DNA from: Syngnathus acus
Lineage: Eukaryota > Chordata > Actinopteri > Syngnathiformes > Syngnathidae
Reading direction: 5' to 3'
Length of the DNA: 64,000 nt
Assembly: GCF_901709675.1 (NCBI RefSeq)
Contig: NC_051101.1
Span: forward strand, 8,576,501 to 8,640,500
The stretch's first letter is position 1; each line of letters starts with the position of its first letter. Of this stretch, positions 50,771 to 63,200 are shown one piece after another. The position numbers and the translations under genes are program-made. A model generated the notes under the pieces. The model ran no database searches. It saw nothing but the letters and a program-made list of their open reading frames with translations, and was not told the origin of the DNA.

Positions 50771-53700
50771 CATAAAGTTTGCCCAAAGGATGTACAGTTT
50801 GAACTCATGTGAAGCTTTCCTGAATGTAGGAGTCAGAAACACTCCACTCAAGGTCAGAGACACTCTTTAAACTACATAAGATACTTTTTAAACTACATTC
50901 CAGTGTGTGCGTGTTTGTGCATGTGTGTGTTAATACTGTGTGTGGGGGTTACTATTAGATCAATAAATGGACTGCCAACATGTATTGTATATGCTGCAAT
51001 TCAATTATTTATGCTCAACTAAATGCCTGAAATGCAGACATTTTTTTTCACTTGGTAATAATTTATAACCGTAGAGGCCCTGTGTACAATTTGAGGTAAC
51101 AGCGTGTACTGGACAATGTGCGTATGTGTGTGTGAGCGTGAGGGTGTTTTTTTTGCAAGACAAACCGACAAATGGCAAGCAGTTCAGACAGACGCACGCA
51201 CGCACGCACACACACACGCACACAAAGGGATGGACAAACGGATAGGGTAAGTAAGTGCATCTGCTCCTTAATTAAAATGAGTAAGGGGCTCACAGACGAG
51301 CTCTGAATCCAAATGCCGCCCAAGTTTAATATATCGTATCCAGATTGATTTGGTTCAAGTGTCTTACTGTGGCATGTTAGGGTCGGTCACTATGTGAAGG
51401 TTTCCCAACTGCAAATAAATAAATTGCCGCGATGATTTAGATGGGGAAAAGTGTACTTCTGCGTTTGAGCACTCACAAGCTTCTCTGCCAAAGTGTGTGT
51501 AACTGAATCCATAGGGGCTCTCTGGGGGAATGTGCGAAGACGAAGTTAAACACAGCGAGCAGGACACATATCTAGCATGACTAACAGGATTAAATCTGAC
51601 TGGGGAAGGAGACAGATAAAGAAAAAAAAAAGGGAGCACATACAGACAGATGGGGAGGAGGGGGAGACAAACCAAGTTCTCCTACCTAAAACTGATGAGA
51701 AAAGACTGAAGCAAAAAATAGCACCAAAACTAACAAGACAAAACCTATTAAGCTTGGACTTAAAGGTAGATGCTTCAGCTCACCTGTGACCTTAATAAAG
51801 ACAAGTGGGTGGATGGATGGACATGAAAACAACAGACTCTTGGAAATCAAATTGATCAAATCAATTGCATCTAGGTTTTGACTCAGGGTCAGTGTTTCTG
51901 ATCGTATTGAGGTGAGCTCCCACGGAAAAATAGGTTTGTTCAAACCAAAGACAAACTCCCAGACGCAGGTATGATAATTTGGAAATAAAAGATGATCTGT
52001 TGATCCCTTGGTCCCATAGTCATCTTTTGATGTCAAACTCCAACATTTTTAGGCAGTAACAGAAATAAAGAAACTGGCCTATTATGTTAATACTTCTGGT
52101 CACACTGTAGACAGAGAGTGCGTGCATGTTTTTTTTTTCTTGCAGCATTAAATATAAACTTACCAAAGAACCTGATTTCATAGTCATAAAAAGACCCAAT
52201 AAGAATTATGCATGCTGGGTGAAATTGGTTATTATAATTTAGTTATTTCCAGCGGGATAGAACTGCTCAGCTGGGTTTCACATACAGCAAAGCTTGATTC
52301 AACACAAGCACGGCAATCACACTTTAAATCAACATTTGGAGTGGGCATATCCGTCATACTCCATGTACAAGCCACTCTGCTTAAGAGGTCAACAAGTGAG
52401 AGGAAATGACTTGAAAACGTGATGCTGGCAGCACTCATTGATGATGGAAGTGAATAAATTGGAGGTTGATAAAAATTAGTGAACTTTTCTCTTTAGTGCT
52501 GGGCACACATGCATAAATTTGATCACCACTCGATGAAGTCAAAATCTATTAAAGGGCAAAACCTGCAGTCTCTTTTTGTGCATTTTAACTGTTACTATTT
52601 TGCGAGCAGAATTCCCACATTGCAGCTCCCAGTTTGGAATTTCAATCGTGGATAAAATTTTCTTTGTTGCCTTTCCATGAATGAAGGTTGATAGTCTGTA
52701 AACGTTGATGACTGATACAAATACTGATAGATTATAAGGCATGGGAATCCCTCATGGAATCTGAGTGAAGAACTGAGTCTCTCCATGATTGCGAATAATG
52801 CAGGTGTAGATATTCTATCACAGTTTTGATATCATGTGTCACTGTGACACTGGTTCAAAGATCTTTATGCAGAAACAAAAACAAAGTATCCCCTTAAAGG
52901 AGATGTATGGAAGGCAAAGGGAGATGCAAAATGAGAAATTAATGATGAGAGTGTATGAGAGAGAGATTAGAAGTACTTTTTTGCAGGCTCATCACAAACA
53001 AATAAGACAATTGTCAAGACCCAGCCAAGCAATTAATATTTAAGGAATTAGTTTTCTTTAAGAAAAAAAAAAAAGGAGGCAGTTGTGAAGGATTTAGTTT
53101 TTTTCCCCTTTTTCCATATGAGGATCTATTTTGTGAGCCTCGGCTATAAACAGCTTGAAATCACTTTGACAGCCCACTCTATCTCACACACTACACACAT
53201 GCACAAACATGCGCACACGCATACCACGGGGGATTTTAATTTCAATCTGTGAAATTGTAATTGCCTCTCCTGTAAGAGCCAAAAGATTGTGGGGAGGCTG
53301 AGTGCAGCATCTCAATTCTTCCACTTCATTTTTCTTATCTTTACCATCTATTTAGGATTGCTTTTTTTCCCCCTTGTTTTTCCATTTTGTCTTATCTTTC
53401 GTCCTTTTTTGTTCACACCTCACACTTTGTCCTCCTCTAACACCTTCATGTTCTCATATCGGTTTGTCTCAAAGTGGTGAGGTGAGGGGCCGTGGAATTA
53501 ACGGGAGCTGTCAAAGGAAAGAATGGAGGCTAGCCGGGGGTTGTAGAGTGGAGAATAAAGTGAGAACGTAAGGATCAAATGAGCAGACAAAATGTGGTAA
53601 AGAGATACCTTAAAAAAGATCACAAGAGGGAAACTCTCAAGACAGGACTTTTTTCAAATGTCATTATTATTTGTGGTCTTTTGTATTATCTGAAGCGAGA

Positions 53701-54001
53701 GACCTCTGGTTGCAAGGTTGACCTGTGAATGACTTCTCAACCGTGCATGTGATTGTTGTTTTGTAACATGTTGGCAAGGAAGCCTGTAAAACACACTCCC
53801 GTTAGAACGGCCTTCAAAGCCGGAGGCCAACTACAAAGAGAGGCTTCAATCTGTTTCCAATTACTTCTTTAAAATATTCCTCAAGCACAAGTACACTTAC
53901 GTCCGAATGTATTTGGACAGTGGATGTGACACAAAACAATCTGCTTTGGAAACAAAGTGGGATTTATAACCGTGAAATGAGCCCCTGACCAAAGTGATAT
54001 A

Positions 54002-54185
54002 CCGTATTTTCTGGACTATAAATCACAGTTTTTTTTTTTAAGTTTGGCCGGAGGTGCGACTTATACTCAGGGCGACTTATGTGTGAAATCATTAACACAT
54101 TATTATATTATTTCACATGTTATTTTCACACCAAACCGCAAGAGGGCGCTCTAGGTGCTCTTTCCTACTTCTTGGATTAGTCGTG
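54002..54185. mobile_element. Left-end fragment of the CCGTATTTTC transposon (subfamily A)
   Basis: It begins CCGTATTTTCTGGACTATAAA after a TA and continues with the TTTGGCCGGAGGTGCGACTTAT and GTGTGAAATCATTAACACATTAT blocks seen in the copy at 16027. No matching right end follows, so the fragment is truncated. It carries a CTCF-like CCGCAAGAGGGCGCT at 54136-54150. Confidence 0.65.
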
Positions 54186-56480
54186 ATAAATGTTTACAAA
54201 TCACAAATCCAAATATAAAATCCTGATATCTTATAAATTGCTCTGAAGTGAGTCAGAGAAGTTTTTTTCCCATTTTACAAGTAACAAATTTGTCATGTAT
54301 TTATCGATCACTTTTTTTGTTCCACCAAAGAAGGCCTTTTATTGGGTGGAGTTGAATGCAAGTGTCTCTCTAAATCCATCACACATCCGCAGACGGCAGC
54401 CTTCCTCAGTTCAAACACGACTTCCATTGATTGTTTTTCACTTGAAAGGTTATTCGACAAGGTCATATCCAACATCAGCAGATCACAATTGATTATCAGG
54501 TAACATGGTGAGTGAGCGGTACTTTAAATAGCAAATGAGGTCATGTTCAAGAATTGTTTGAATTAAATTTGCGTCAGAAAAACAATGGCATGGCCACAAA
54601 ATAACATTTGTCAACACGATGCTGACAAAAGCCCTAGAGCTCACCTAAGGGCGTCGTCTTATCCGATCGTATATTGTCTTCACAATATTGTCAACACCAT
54701 TGGAATTACACTTTTATAATTACTGCCAGGAGTGCTAGACTTAAGTTCCGCATGATGGGCTTAAACATCAACCACATAGTTATGTAAAATAGCATTGTTT
54801 TATGTGTGGACGATTCCACGGGAGCACATCACCATAGCAACCAGGAAGCCCTCAGGATTCTCATGCGATGAAGTTATTATGACAACTACATCATTAAAAG
54901 TTTCAGGGCCGCCAACAGAAGACCTCTAATCAAATATTAACAGGAGGAAAACAACAGCTGCAGGTCCAGTCCTACTTTATTTGCCTTTCAATAATCTCTT
55001 AATCAAATACACTACTAATACATATATATATACACAGCTATATTCTGTAGTGCTTGTCCACATTTCCATCACAGAACATCTGGAGTCAATGAATTGAAAT
55101 ATTTCTTAGCGCTGAGTCAAAAAGCAGCTTGAACTATCCTCAAAGTTAAAACAGCCTTCTGCTGTTTCTCTTATGAAACAAAACTGTGCTGCGCTACAGT
55201 AGTGACTCTGGTCCCGTAGCCCAATCGTGAAAACAAGTGCCTCAAAACACTCAAAGTCAAAGGAGCCCATCAAACACACGTACACAACAAAACACAATTG
55301 GCAAGCCACCGCAACACTTAAAGAGAGCCAATCTCTCCCTTGCGCATTGTAAATGGCCAGTTTGTGTTGCGTCAACACTGTGTGTGTCTGTGTGTAGATA
55401 AAACCCAGCAATCACTGAATGCAGGCATAAAAGTCCATCAAACCCCACTGGGTTGAACTTAAGGACTCGTGGACTTGTGCACATACACACTCTCACACAC
55501 ACATTAGGAATGGATATGCCTGCCAAGTAATTTTCTCCTCTGTTCCAGAAGGCATTGGTGTGCAGTGAAGAGCCTATAGAAAAGCAAAGGCAAATGAGGA
55601 AAGGGGGGAGGGGGTTTGCGTGTGTGGATTTGGGTGTTTAGGAGGAGGGAGGTGACGACAGAATGCAACAAAGCATGTTGGTCCCCAAAATTGCAAAAAT
55701 TAATTGGTCACACTCACGTGAGCCAGCTTGCTTCTGGCAATTTCACTGATGCCCACAGTTGTTGGGAATGAATGTGCTATTCAAGACTTTGAATGCAACG
55801 CTTCAGTGAAACCTTTTTTTTTTTTTCTAACTTCTAATCACGCTTCATAGTGCGACTTACATTTAGAGACTTTTCTTTTTCAAATTGTAGAAGCACACGG
55901 TTTTAAGTCTACTTTCAGCTGTGTTGAGCTATTTGGCTTGAAACTTCCACATCATGCTTGAGTACATTGTATATTACATGGACTAGAATTATTATCTCAG
56001 GCCTCTAAAGTTGCTCAGAGTTTCAGAGGTCGAACTGCTGTTGCTCTAGACATCATATGAAACACTTTCTATCCTGTCTGATTATGGATAAAGCTACTCA
56101 ACAAAAATAAGCGGAACATGGTGTATAACAGAAAGTGAGCAGTGCAGTCTTTACGTGAAGAGACCCTTCTTGCAAGCGCAAGTGGCAATCTCCCTCTGCA
56201 CATTTTTTTCCAAACATTAAGACTCGAGTGAGTCAAGTGAAGGCCTGTAATGTGTTTCATCTTTCGAGTCACAGCTGTAGCGCTCATTTCGAGGCTCTTA
56301 TTACAGTATACAGTCAATTTAGCATTTTGAGTCGCGAGCCTTCATTGTAGTACCACGTCTTACCACAATATGCGGGGCATCACTGAGCTCTACTTGATGG
56401 AGATGCAGTGTAACAAAGAGCAAGAAGAAGAGGCAAAGAAGGTTCCCAATTAAACATTAGTAGCAGAGAATATACATATA

Positions 56481-56741
56481 CCGTATTTTCTGGACTATAA
56501 GCCGCTACTTTTTGCACAAGCTTTGAACCCTGAGGCTTGTAGTCCAGTGCGGCTTATCTATGGGTTTTGCTTGATTTTGATATTGTATGATTTGTGCATA
56601 TTCTCATATATGGAAATTAAACATTAATACACCTGCATCTTATAGTCCAATATGTCTTATATGTGAACAAAATAGGATTTTCCCATCATTTTAGCTGGTG
56701 CTGCTTATATTCGGGTGCGGCTTAAGGTCCACAAATTACGA
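56481..56741. mobile_element. Short inverted-repeat transposon, about 261 bp (subfamily B)
   Basis: The left end is CCGTATTTTCTGGACTATAAG continuing CCGCTACTTTTTGCACAAGC; the right end read inward is TCGTAATTTGTGGACCTTAAG. The terminal 20 bases match subfamily A but the subterminal sequence differs (GCCGC in place of GTCGC). It has no coding capacity. Confidence 0.7.
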
Positions 56742-58493
56742 AATTATAAATAATAAACTAGTATATACTTTGCCTGGGCAACTATAGACGCAACCATCTT
56801 GGCTAGCACTACTGTACACTGCTTCACGGAATTAGCAATGGGGGAAAAGACAGTTGCACTTGCACATGATCCAGACTCGGCACATACAACACATTTTTTT
56901 CTCATTTACTAATGAGCTGAAGCAGTTTACTTGAGTGGCATCTATCATGACTTGCCATGACAACTATGAGTGCCACTTTGGTACCTTTGGTACATTCAAA
57001 AATGCAGGGTACATCATTTACTTTTTTTCGGCGTACAATTCATTTGTAAGATAGTTAAATGCAAGACAAACCCTGCCTTTCTGCTGTCCCTACATTGGCC
57101 CAGAAATAAAAATGTTAATAGACACGGAAAACAGGGGTCATAATGTACATTGTGCTAAGCGGCAAATGTTAAACATTTATTAATTGTCAAGAGAAACTAC
57201 CATAAATCTACTTTGTAAAATAATTCATTATTTACTACTCCACACCTAAAAAAAAGACAGAAAATTAAGCGAGTTTTTTTAGACAGCAGATATGTGAATG
57301 TCCTCAATATATGAACACACATGCACACACGTGCACATACACATGGTCTGTCTGAGGGCAAAAAAGATCTCTCCCTCTCAAGACTTACTCATACTGTGTA
57401 CTAAGAGAAAGTGCACCATTAAATTTCTCCTGTTAGTATAAAACATGCATCAAGTGAGGAAAAAAAACTGCTTTCTAGTGGATTAGTTCCAGAGAATTGT
57501 TGCCCAGAACGACGGCAACTGGAGGAGCTAAATTGGGCTGCAGGAAAACATTGACGGTGTAATTATGTCAATGTTTCCTCTTGACAGTCACAATGATTGA
57601 CTGCTTCAGAAGTAAAAAACTTTAACAGGTTTCGTAAGTGACTGATATATTTTCTATAAAATATAGTTTCTATTTCTGTTTTTGGTTTGCACAAAACAAA
57701 ACATCCAAGATCTCTTATGTCGAAAACCAAGGGCGTTCATGACAGAATGGAATAGATGACAGTGATCACGCACAGACCCATGCAAATGTGTTGTAAATGT
57801 CATGAAATGTTCACAATTATAAATGCAGGTAAGCAGGCGCTATACAATAATCAAAGTGGTAAATGCAGGCGCTGCTGCTGACTTATTTAGACAAATGAAA
57901 AGGTCACAGTCGGAGATGGAGGTTAATGAGCAACTTGGTAGATGGAGATGGCGTGGTTCCATACATGACAATTTTTCCCCCCATGAAACTATTCTTGTAA
58001 AGTTAACAGTATTTAGATGCAGTACTTATTAGACTTTTTTCTTTTGCCATGAAACGCATACCCGCCAAGAATTGTAGGTGCACCGAAAATGTGTATGTTG
58101 TAAAGACTGCTGAGTTGCATTGACAGAAGCCCACTCGTTTGTTGCATCGTCTCGAGTCCAAAGTTAATCTCAGCTCCAATGACAAATTGGCAATAGCTGT
58201 GACTGTGAAAAGAAGTCAGAAAGTCTCGTTTTCGTGAGAAACAACTGAAGGGAAAGATGCAAAGTGAATAACGATCTTCTCTCTACGGGTACCGCCTCAA
58301 TATTTCATGCTTAGTGATGATGCGCCAAATATAAAGGGTGTCCCAGCATCCATATTTCATTGGAGAACAATGCAGTGTAACTGACACACACACGGTGGAA
58401 ATGTGCTTACAAAGCATCAAAAGAAGTGTCACACACTATAGCTGGCTGGAGAATAATATAGGGCACCGCTGGATGGATGTAACAAGCTTCACA

Positions 58494-58691
58494 GCGACAC
58501 GCATCATTTGATCGCCTAATACAAAGCTACGCTGTGTGTGTCTGTGTGTACGACACGCATCATTTGATCAACTAATATAAAGCTTTAGCGCCCGGGTTTG
58601 TGTGCGACTCGGCACGCATCGTTTGCCCGTACGATACAAAAGTTGTGTTTTGTGTATGCTGTGTGTTGACGTGGAAAAGCCACGACACATG

Positions 58692-58726
<35 letters not shown>

Positions 58727-58778
58727 TTGGTGAACACATGACATGCATCATTTGCTGAGATAATACAAAGCTAGCATG
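58494..58778 (+). repeat. Degenerate ~60-bp minisatellite with an embedded GT tract
   Basis: The block CGACACGCATCATTTGATC...TAATACAAAGCT recurs at about 58495, 58551, 58610 (decayed) and 58734. The spacing is 56, about 60 and about 124 bases, the last widened by a (GT)15 tract at 58694-58724. Units diverge, so the array is old. Confidence 0.75.
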
Positions 58779-59849
58779 TAAAGGCAGCAAACTGTTGCTA
58801 TATCTAATAACAGGTTTTCTGAATGAAGAGGTGAAGGATCCTGTCTGTTTGGAAATACACACACATACAATACCTATACAGCCTCCTGGCCTTCTGCTAA
58901 ATTAAGCATTGGGGAACCTACAGGCACAACATTAGAAAGTGCTGAGACGCATAAACACACGGACACACAAAAACATGCAACAGTGAGGGAACAACCAACA
59001 AAAGAAAATCACTGACAAGGCCTCGTGTGCCGGCACAATGCGATAGAAAATGGGGGGCACACATTATTAAGTGTGAGATTTCAGAGAGCATGCGGGGATG
59101 GCTGCACCTTCAACCAGGAAGGGATTAGACAGGCAGAGAGTATGTATGTGTGCAAAAGACAGAAAAACACCGGCTCCAGTAAAGACTTGGGAGACACTTC
59201 ATCTGTGATTCTATAGGACCCTGTTTAGACTCTCTAACCCTCAGAGGTACACACGTTCACATGAATTTTGTAGTAAATCCTAGAAAAGTTACAGGGTGCA
59301 ATAGTTGATTTTTCAGCAACAGCGGTGTAAACATGCTTCATGCGCATATGGACAAAACTATGTAGTCATACATTCTAAAATGGAAAGTCACGCATCTCTT
59401 TCTCACAAATACCCAACATACTGGGTGCTGGTATGCTTCTAAAATACTGAGGTACTGTATGTTACTTCATTAAAATTGATCTATTAAAAAAATAAATGGC
59501 CACAGTCTGTCTATCTGTCTGGCTTTCAACTCAGCATGAGGGTCGGCATGTTTGATTGTGTTTATTGTTTTTGCTATTGATTGATTTTGTATGTCTAACA
59601 GTATTTTATGCGCAGTGGTCTAAAATAAAGTTATGTAAAATGACATCTGAAGATTACTGAGAAAATGACAGTTTGCAACAAAGTAACTATGGAAATGGAA
59701 CACAGTATACGTATATGTTTAAATCGAACTCATCACAGAAACCTGAGAGAGAAATACAAATGCAGGACATGGTCATCACAAGTCACTTATAATACTGAAG
59801 GACAGTACTTCAGGATGGGAACAATTTGTACTCAAAGACGTACAAAACA

Positions 59850-59855
59850 TTTATT
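59850..59855 (-). terminator. Candidate cdkal1 polyadenylation signal AATAAA
   Basis: The plus strand reads TTTATT, which is AATAAA on the cdkal1 strand, 207-212 bases past the stop codon. This would give a short 3'UTR ending near 59830-59840. No other minus-strand hexamer was seen between it and the stop. Confidence 0.45.
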
Positions 59856-60061
59856 TGCCTTCATCCAAAAACAAGCAAACATTGGCTAAATAAAATGAGA
59901 TTAAAAGCAAATATCCAACCGAGATCCCCTACTTTTGAGTGCATAAGGCACAGAAAGAAACATGTAGGATAATTTGATGATGTGACTCCCATTCAAAGGT
60001 GCTGTTAATGTCGCCATCCTCTCTCTGGTTACGGCTTCTCTTCCAGCGTACGGTTGGAACG

Positions 60062-60220
60062 TTAATAGATTCTCTCCACAATAAAAGCCAGAAAGGCGGC
60101 TGCCAGCGCCAGTCCGACCCCCAGCCTCTTCAATAGCTCTCGGTCCACACTGTAAGACCCAATCAACAAAACAGAGGAAGACCTAGAAGAGGGACCTTGG
60201 ACAGCATTTGACATCTGCTC
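60062..60220 (-). CDS. cdkal1: Terminal coding exon of CDKAL1 (tRNA methylthiotransferase), partial gene
   Basis: This is the last coding exon of a gene whose other exons lie beyond the window. A strong acceptor (TTTTCTTCACAG, sox4-strand sense, plus-strand 60232-60221) opens a phase-0 exon of 52 codons starting EQMSNAV and ending in a TAA at 60064-60062. Exon residues 33-48 form a hydrophobic segment (LGVGLALAAAFLAFIV), followed by ERIY, which is a C-terminal tail anchor. CDKAL1 makes the 2-methylthio modification of t6A37 in tRNA-Lys(UUU) and is held in the ER membrane by such a tail. The VGLAL...AF.V..Y pattern agrees with my memory of the mammalian C-terminus. Location about 50 kb upstream of sox4 on the same strand matches the mammalian CDKAL1-SOX4 order. 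The radical-SAM, MTTase and TRAM domains are not in this window. Confidence 0.78.
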   Translation of the reverse strand, partial: EQMSNAVQGPSSRSSSVLLIGSYSVDRELLKRLGVGLALAAAFLAFIVERIY

Positions 60221-60235
60221 CTGTGAAGAAAACAC
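60221..60235 (-). promoter_or_regulatory. Splice acceptor of the cdkal1 last exon
   Basis: The minus strand reads a pyrimidine-rich tract, TGTGTTTTCTTCACAG, directly before the GAG codon that opens the exon. It is the best acceptor in the open frame that continues upstream to 60445, so the upstream part of that frame is taken as intron. Confidence 0.7.
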
Positions 60236-63200
60236 ACAAAGTGAAACGTGTCTTTTCAACATCTTCCTTGGCAACAAAAGAATGTGAATTTTGCCACAAA
60301 GAAGTGGCGGATCCACTATAAGTTTGCAGTTAGAATAAAGTTGAATTGAGGGTATGTGTGATGACCTGCTACAGTAACTCTCTCTACATGCAGCACAAGA
60401 AGATATTGTAACTAGTGAAAGTGAAAGACTGCTTCTAACCAGCACATAAATAGACAGAAAAAATAATTTTTTTAAACAATAAGACTAATAAAGGTTACAA
60501 TTTTTATTTTGCTGTTTTTCTTTAACAAGCATTTTCACCTTCTGTCTACCTCCATCTGTTGCCTCTCAGCGACGCAGTATAATTTGAGAATAACTAACAT
60601 GATAATGAAGCAAATCTGATACCTTGTAGATGAATGCATTCATGGTAAAAAACAGCTGTTATTTTATGAATAAATGCAGAGTATAAGTGAGCGTAATTAA
60701 ATCGGGAAGCAGCAAATGCAGTTTTGGGTGGTAATCAAATTATTCCGAGGCGCTCGTCTGCTGAATTTGAGTTGATGTTGACAATGAGCCGTGATGGGGT
60801 TTGTGAAAGATCAATGTGGGGACGGTAAAGCAATACAACATTGATTTTTATGTTAAGTTGTTTTGCTACAAGTTGCAACTTGAACGCACACACACACACA
60901 CTGTTATTGCGCCCTATAATTTGCCAAATTCAAAAGGCATACAGCGCCTTTGCGTCAAAATCAGGGAATGTTCTGATGTTAGTTGCTGAAATGGAGAAAT
61001 AGTCCATTTATTTTCTTTTTAGTTTAAGGAAGGCAAGACAGCTCAGGCTTAGGCTATTGATCACTAAATAAATAGGGAATTCTACACGAGATGTGTCAAT
61101 GTAAGCTTTGAAACCATTGGAGGAGAGAATCTGTGGAAATGGATTGGGATGACCTTGAGGTGGTTGCTGCACATCTCCTCCTGCCCGACTGTTGATAAAA
61201 TGCCTTATCACCACCAAGATGGATTATGCAGAGGGATATTGAGCAATTGATCTGCGGCTTTCTTGAATAACCTTTCATCAAGTTCACTAGGGAAAGCATC
61301 ATAAGCGATGGCATTTTATATTTACCAAAAGTGGACCGACCTATTCGGCCCCCTGCACACTTTGCACCTCAACCATCAATTCTTTCATAATGATCAACCC
61401 TTTGATGCCTTTTGGCTTTCTGACCATCGTTAATAGTAATCTTTCATGTCCACACATCATAAAGAAATAATGATTTTCCTGTACTATCTGCCGTGTCTTG
61501 ACAAAGTACACAATGCTATAGGTACAATTTTCCCAAGTTGTGAGTATACTGAATTTCTTGGCCAACCAACTGCACTTTTGACCTCTGAAAACAGAATTAT
61601 GCATAAGAGTGTTATAGTGGACGCCCACACGTTGCATCCACATGACTTTGTGGAAGCAGCTGCACATTGGTCAAACACGCTGCAGTCATCTATACTATCG
61701 ACTGTACTACCGCCACTTCTTCACTTTCTCCTCTGTTGCTGCACTTAATGCTGGAGGGATATAAGAACAGTCAACGCCTCCATAAGTCACTTACCAGTGG
61801 TGGTGGACAATAGTGGTCTAACTGACACATACAAGTTTGGTTCATGTTCTCACCTGATGGTGAAACTAATACTTTTGTATTGTGGCAGTTGCTTCACATA
61901 CAATAAGATGCTCCAAGCTGGACTAGTTGATGGGAATCAAGTCAAGTTCATTGTCATGAACGGTGTACAACAAATGTTTTTGGCAACTGTGAGTTGCTCA
62001 GTTTAGTTTTATTTGTCCATCTGAGACTTTTGCACGGTTGCAGCTCTCATTTGTATGTAAGGCTGGGCAATTAATCAATCTTTATTTATCCAAATAATTT
62101 TGATTTTAAAAATATTTTTTTCGATTAACACTTTATTCATCTCTTGGGGGAAATTAAATTATTAATAGCAGTTTCTGTAGTTTTACACGTCCGATGTTGC
62201 CAAATTAGCAACTTTTTGAAACTCTTTCACAGCTCTTTAAAAAAGAAAAGACTTCTGATTTTAGTTCTCACTTTGAAACAAACAGGCACATAATCAGTTT
62301 GACATTATTTTCTGTATGGCAAGAAGGGAGCCTGGTGGCTCACTGAGTCAGTTGTGTTTCACATTGCCAACCATATGGTGCCCGTGATGCAAAAGCTGTT
62401 ATTAATCGACACTTGATGTTTTTCTTGATGGGAAGGATGCTGCCACACTTTCCCCATCTGATCAAGTACAGACACTAGCTGCTTATTAAGCAATAAATTG
62501 ATGCCAAAAGGGGAGCTCAGGTAAGTTTTACAAAGCTCAGAGCTAATATGTGCAAAACCATTTAGGTTTTCAAAAAACTAAAACCTTGCTGTCAATTTTT
62601 TTTTTTAAAAGAGAGAGCCAAGAAAAAGCAAGAGCCAAATGGAACATCATCCATCAAATGGTGTCAGGCCCAAGTGTACTACTACCTTCTTCTCCATCTG
62701 TCTATTTAGCTGTCTCGCCGCAGGTGTCATTAAACAACGGGGTGCCAGGACAGAGACAGTCTAAAATCTATTACTAGTTGGGAGGATAAGTGCAAATCTA
62801 AGTGGCAGTGGGTGCATGTCAGCACAGTGGGAGGGCAGAGAAATGTAGTGAAAAACTGAGAGGAACGAGAGAATGCCGTAGGAAAAGATCAGCTATTGTG
62901 TGACATTTCACCACCATGTGAACATGTGCAGGTTTTACAGCACGGTGTTGCGCTCTCTGCACACAGCGGGGGGGGAACAGAGCAAAGATAATCATCCAGA
63001 AAATCATCAACGTGTGGACTGACATAGGTAAAATAGTCTGGACGACTGAAATGGTACTTTTGTTTCTCACTACTGAAATTTGACGCCAGCTTCACGAGAG
63101 AAAGAAGAAACAACAATACGCAGCGGTCACATTTCTCACATGATCCTCACCAGCTGTCAGTGTCACTCTAGACACAACTGAAGTTTTGTGTGTGTGTGTG

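Larger units (their letters stand above)
50652..59835. other. Intergenic desert proximal to cdkal1
   Basis: No gene is supported. It contains a long CA tract at its left edge, two transposon copies (54002 and 56481), an X-box-like RFX site at 54828-54842, a repeat-poor block at 53.08-53.30 kb and the degenerate minisatellite at 58494-58778. Confidence 0.45.

Noticed and set aside
53080-53300. Possible enhancer-like block with AATTTCAATCTGTGAAATT inverted repeat
   Set aside because: The short palindrome and AT-richness are too weak to call as a feature without conservation data.
58494-58778. Regularly spaced repeats considered as a CRISPR array
   Set aside because: Units diverge, spacers are GT-rich and the genome is vertebrate; it is a minisatellite.
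60221-60445. Upstream part of the minus-strand frame leading into the cdkal1 exon (127 codons in all)
   Set aside because: A pyrimidine tract and CAG acceptor at 60221 place this part in the intron; its residues do not look like CDKAL1.
61780-61800. Minus-strand donor-like CACTG/GTAAGTGAC in the presumed last cdkal1 intron
   Set aside because: The upstream peptide in the required phase shows no CDKAL1 feature and no acceptor was found; treated as chance.
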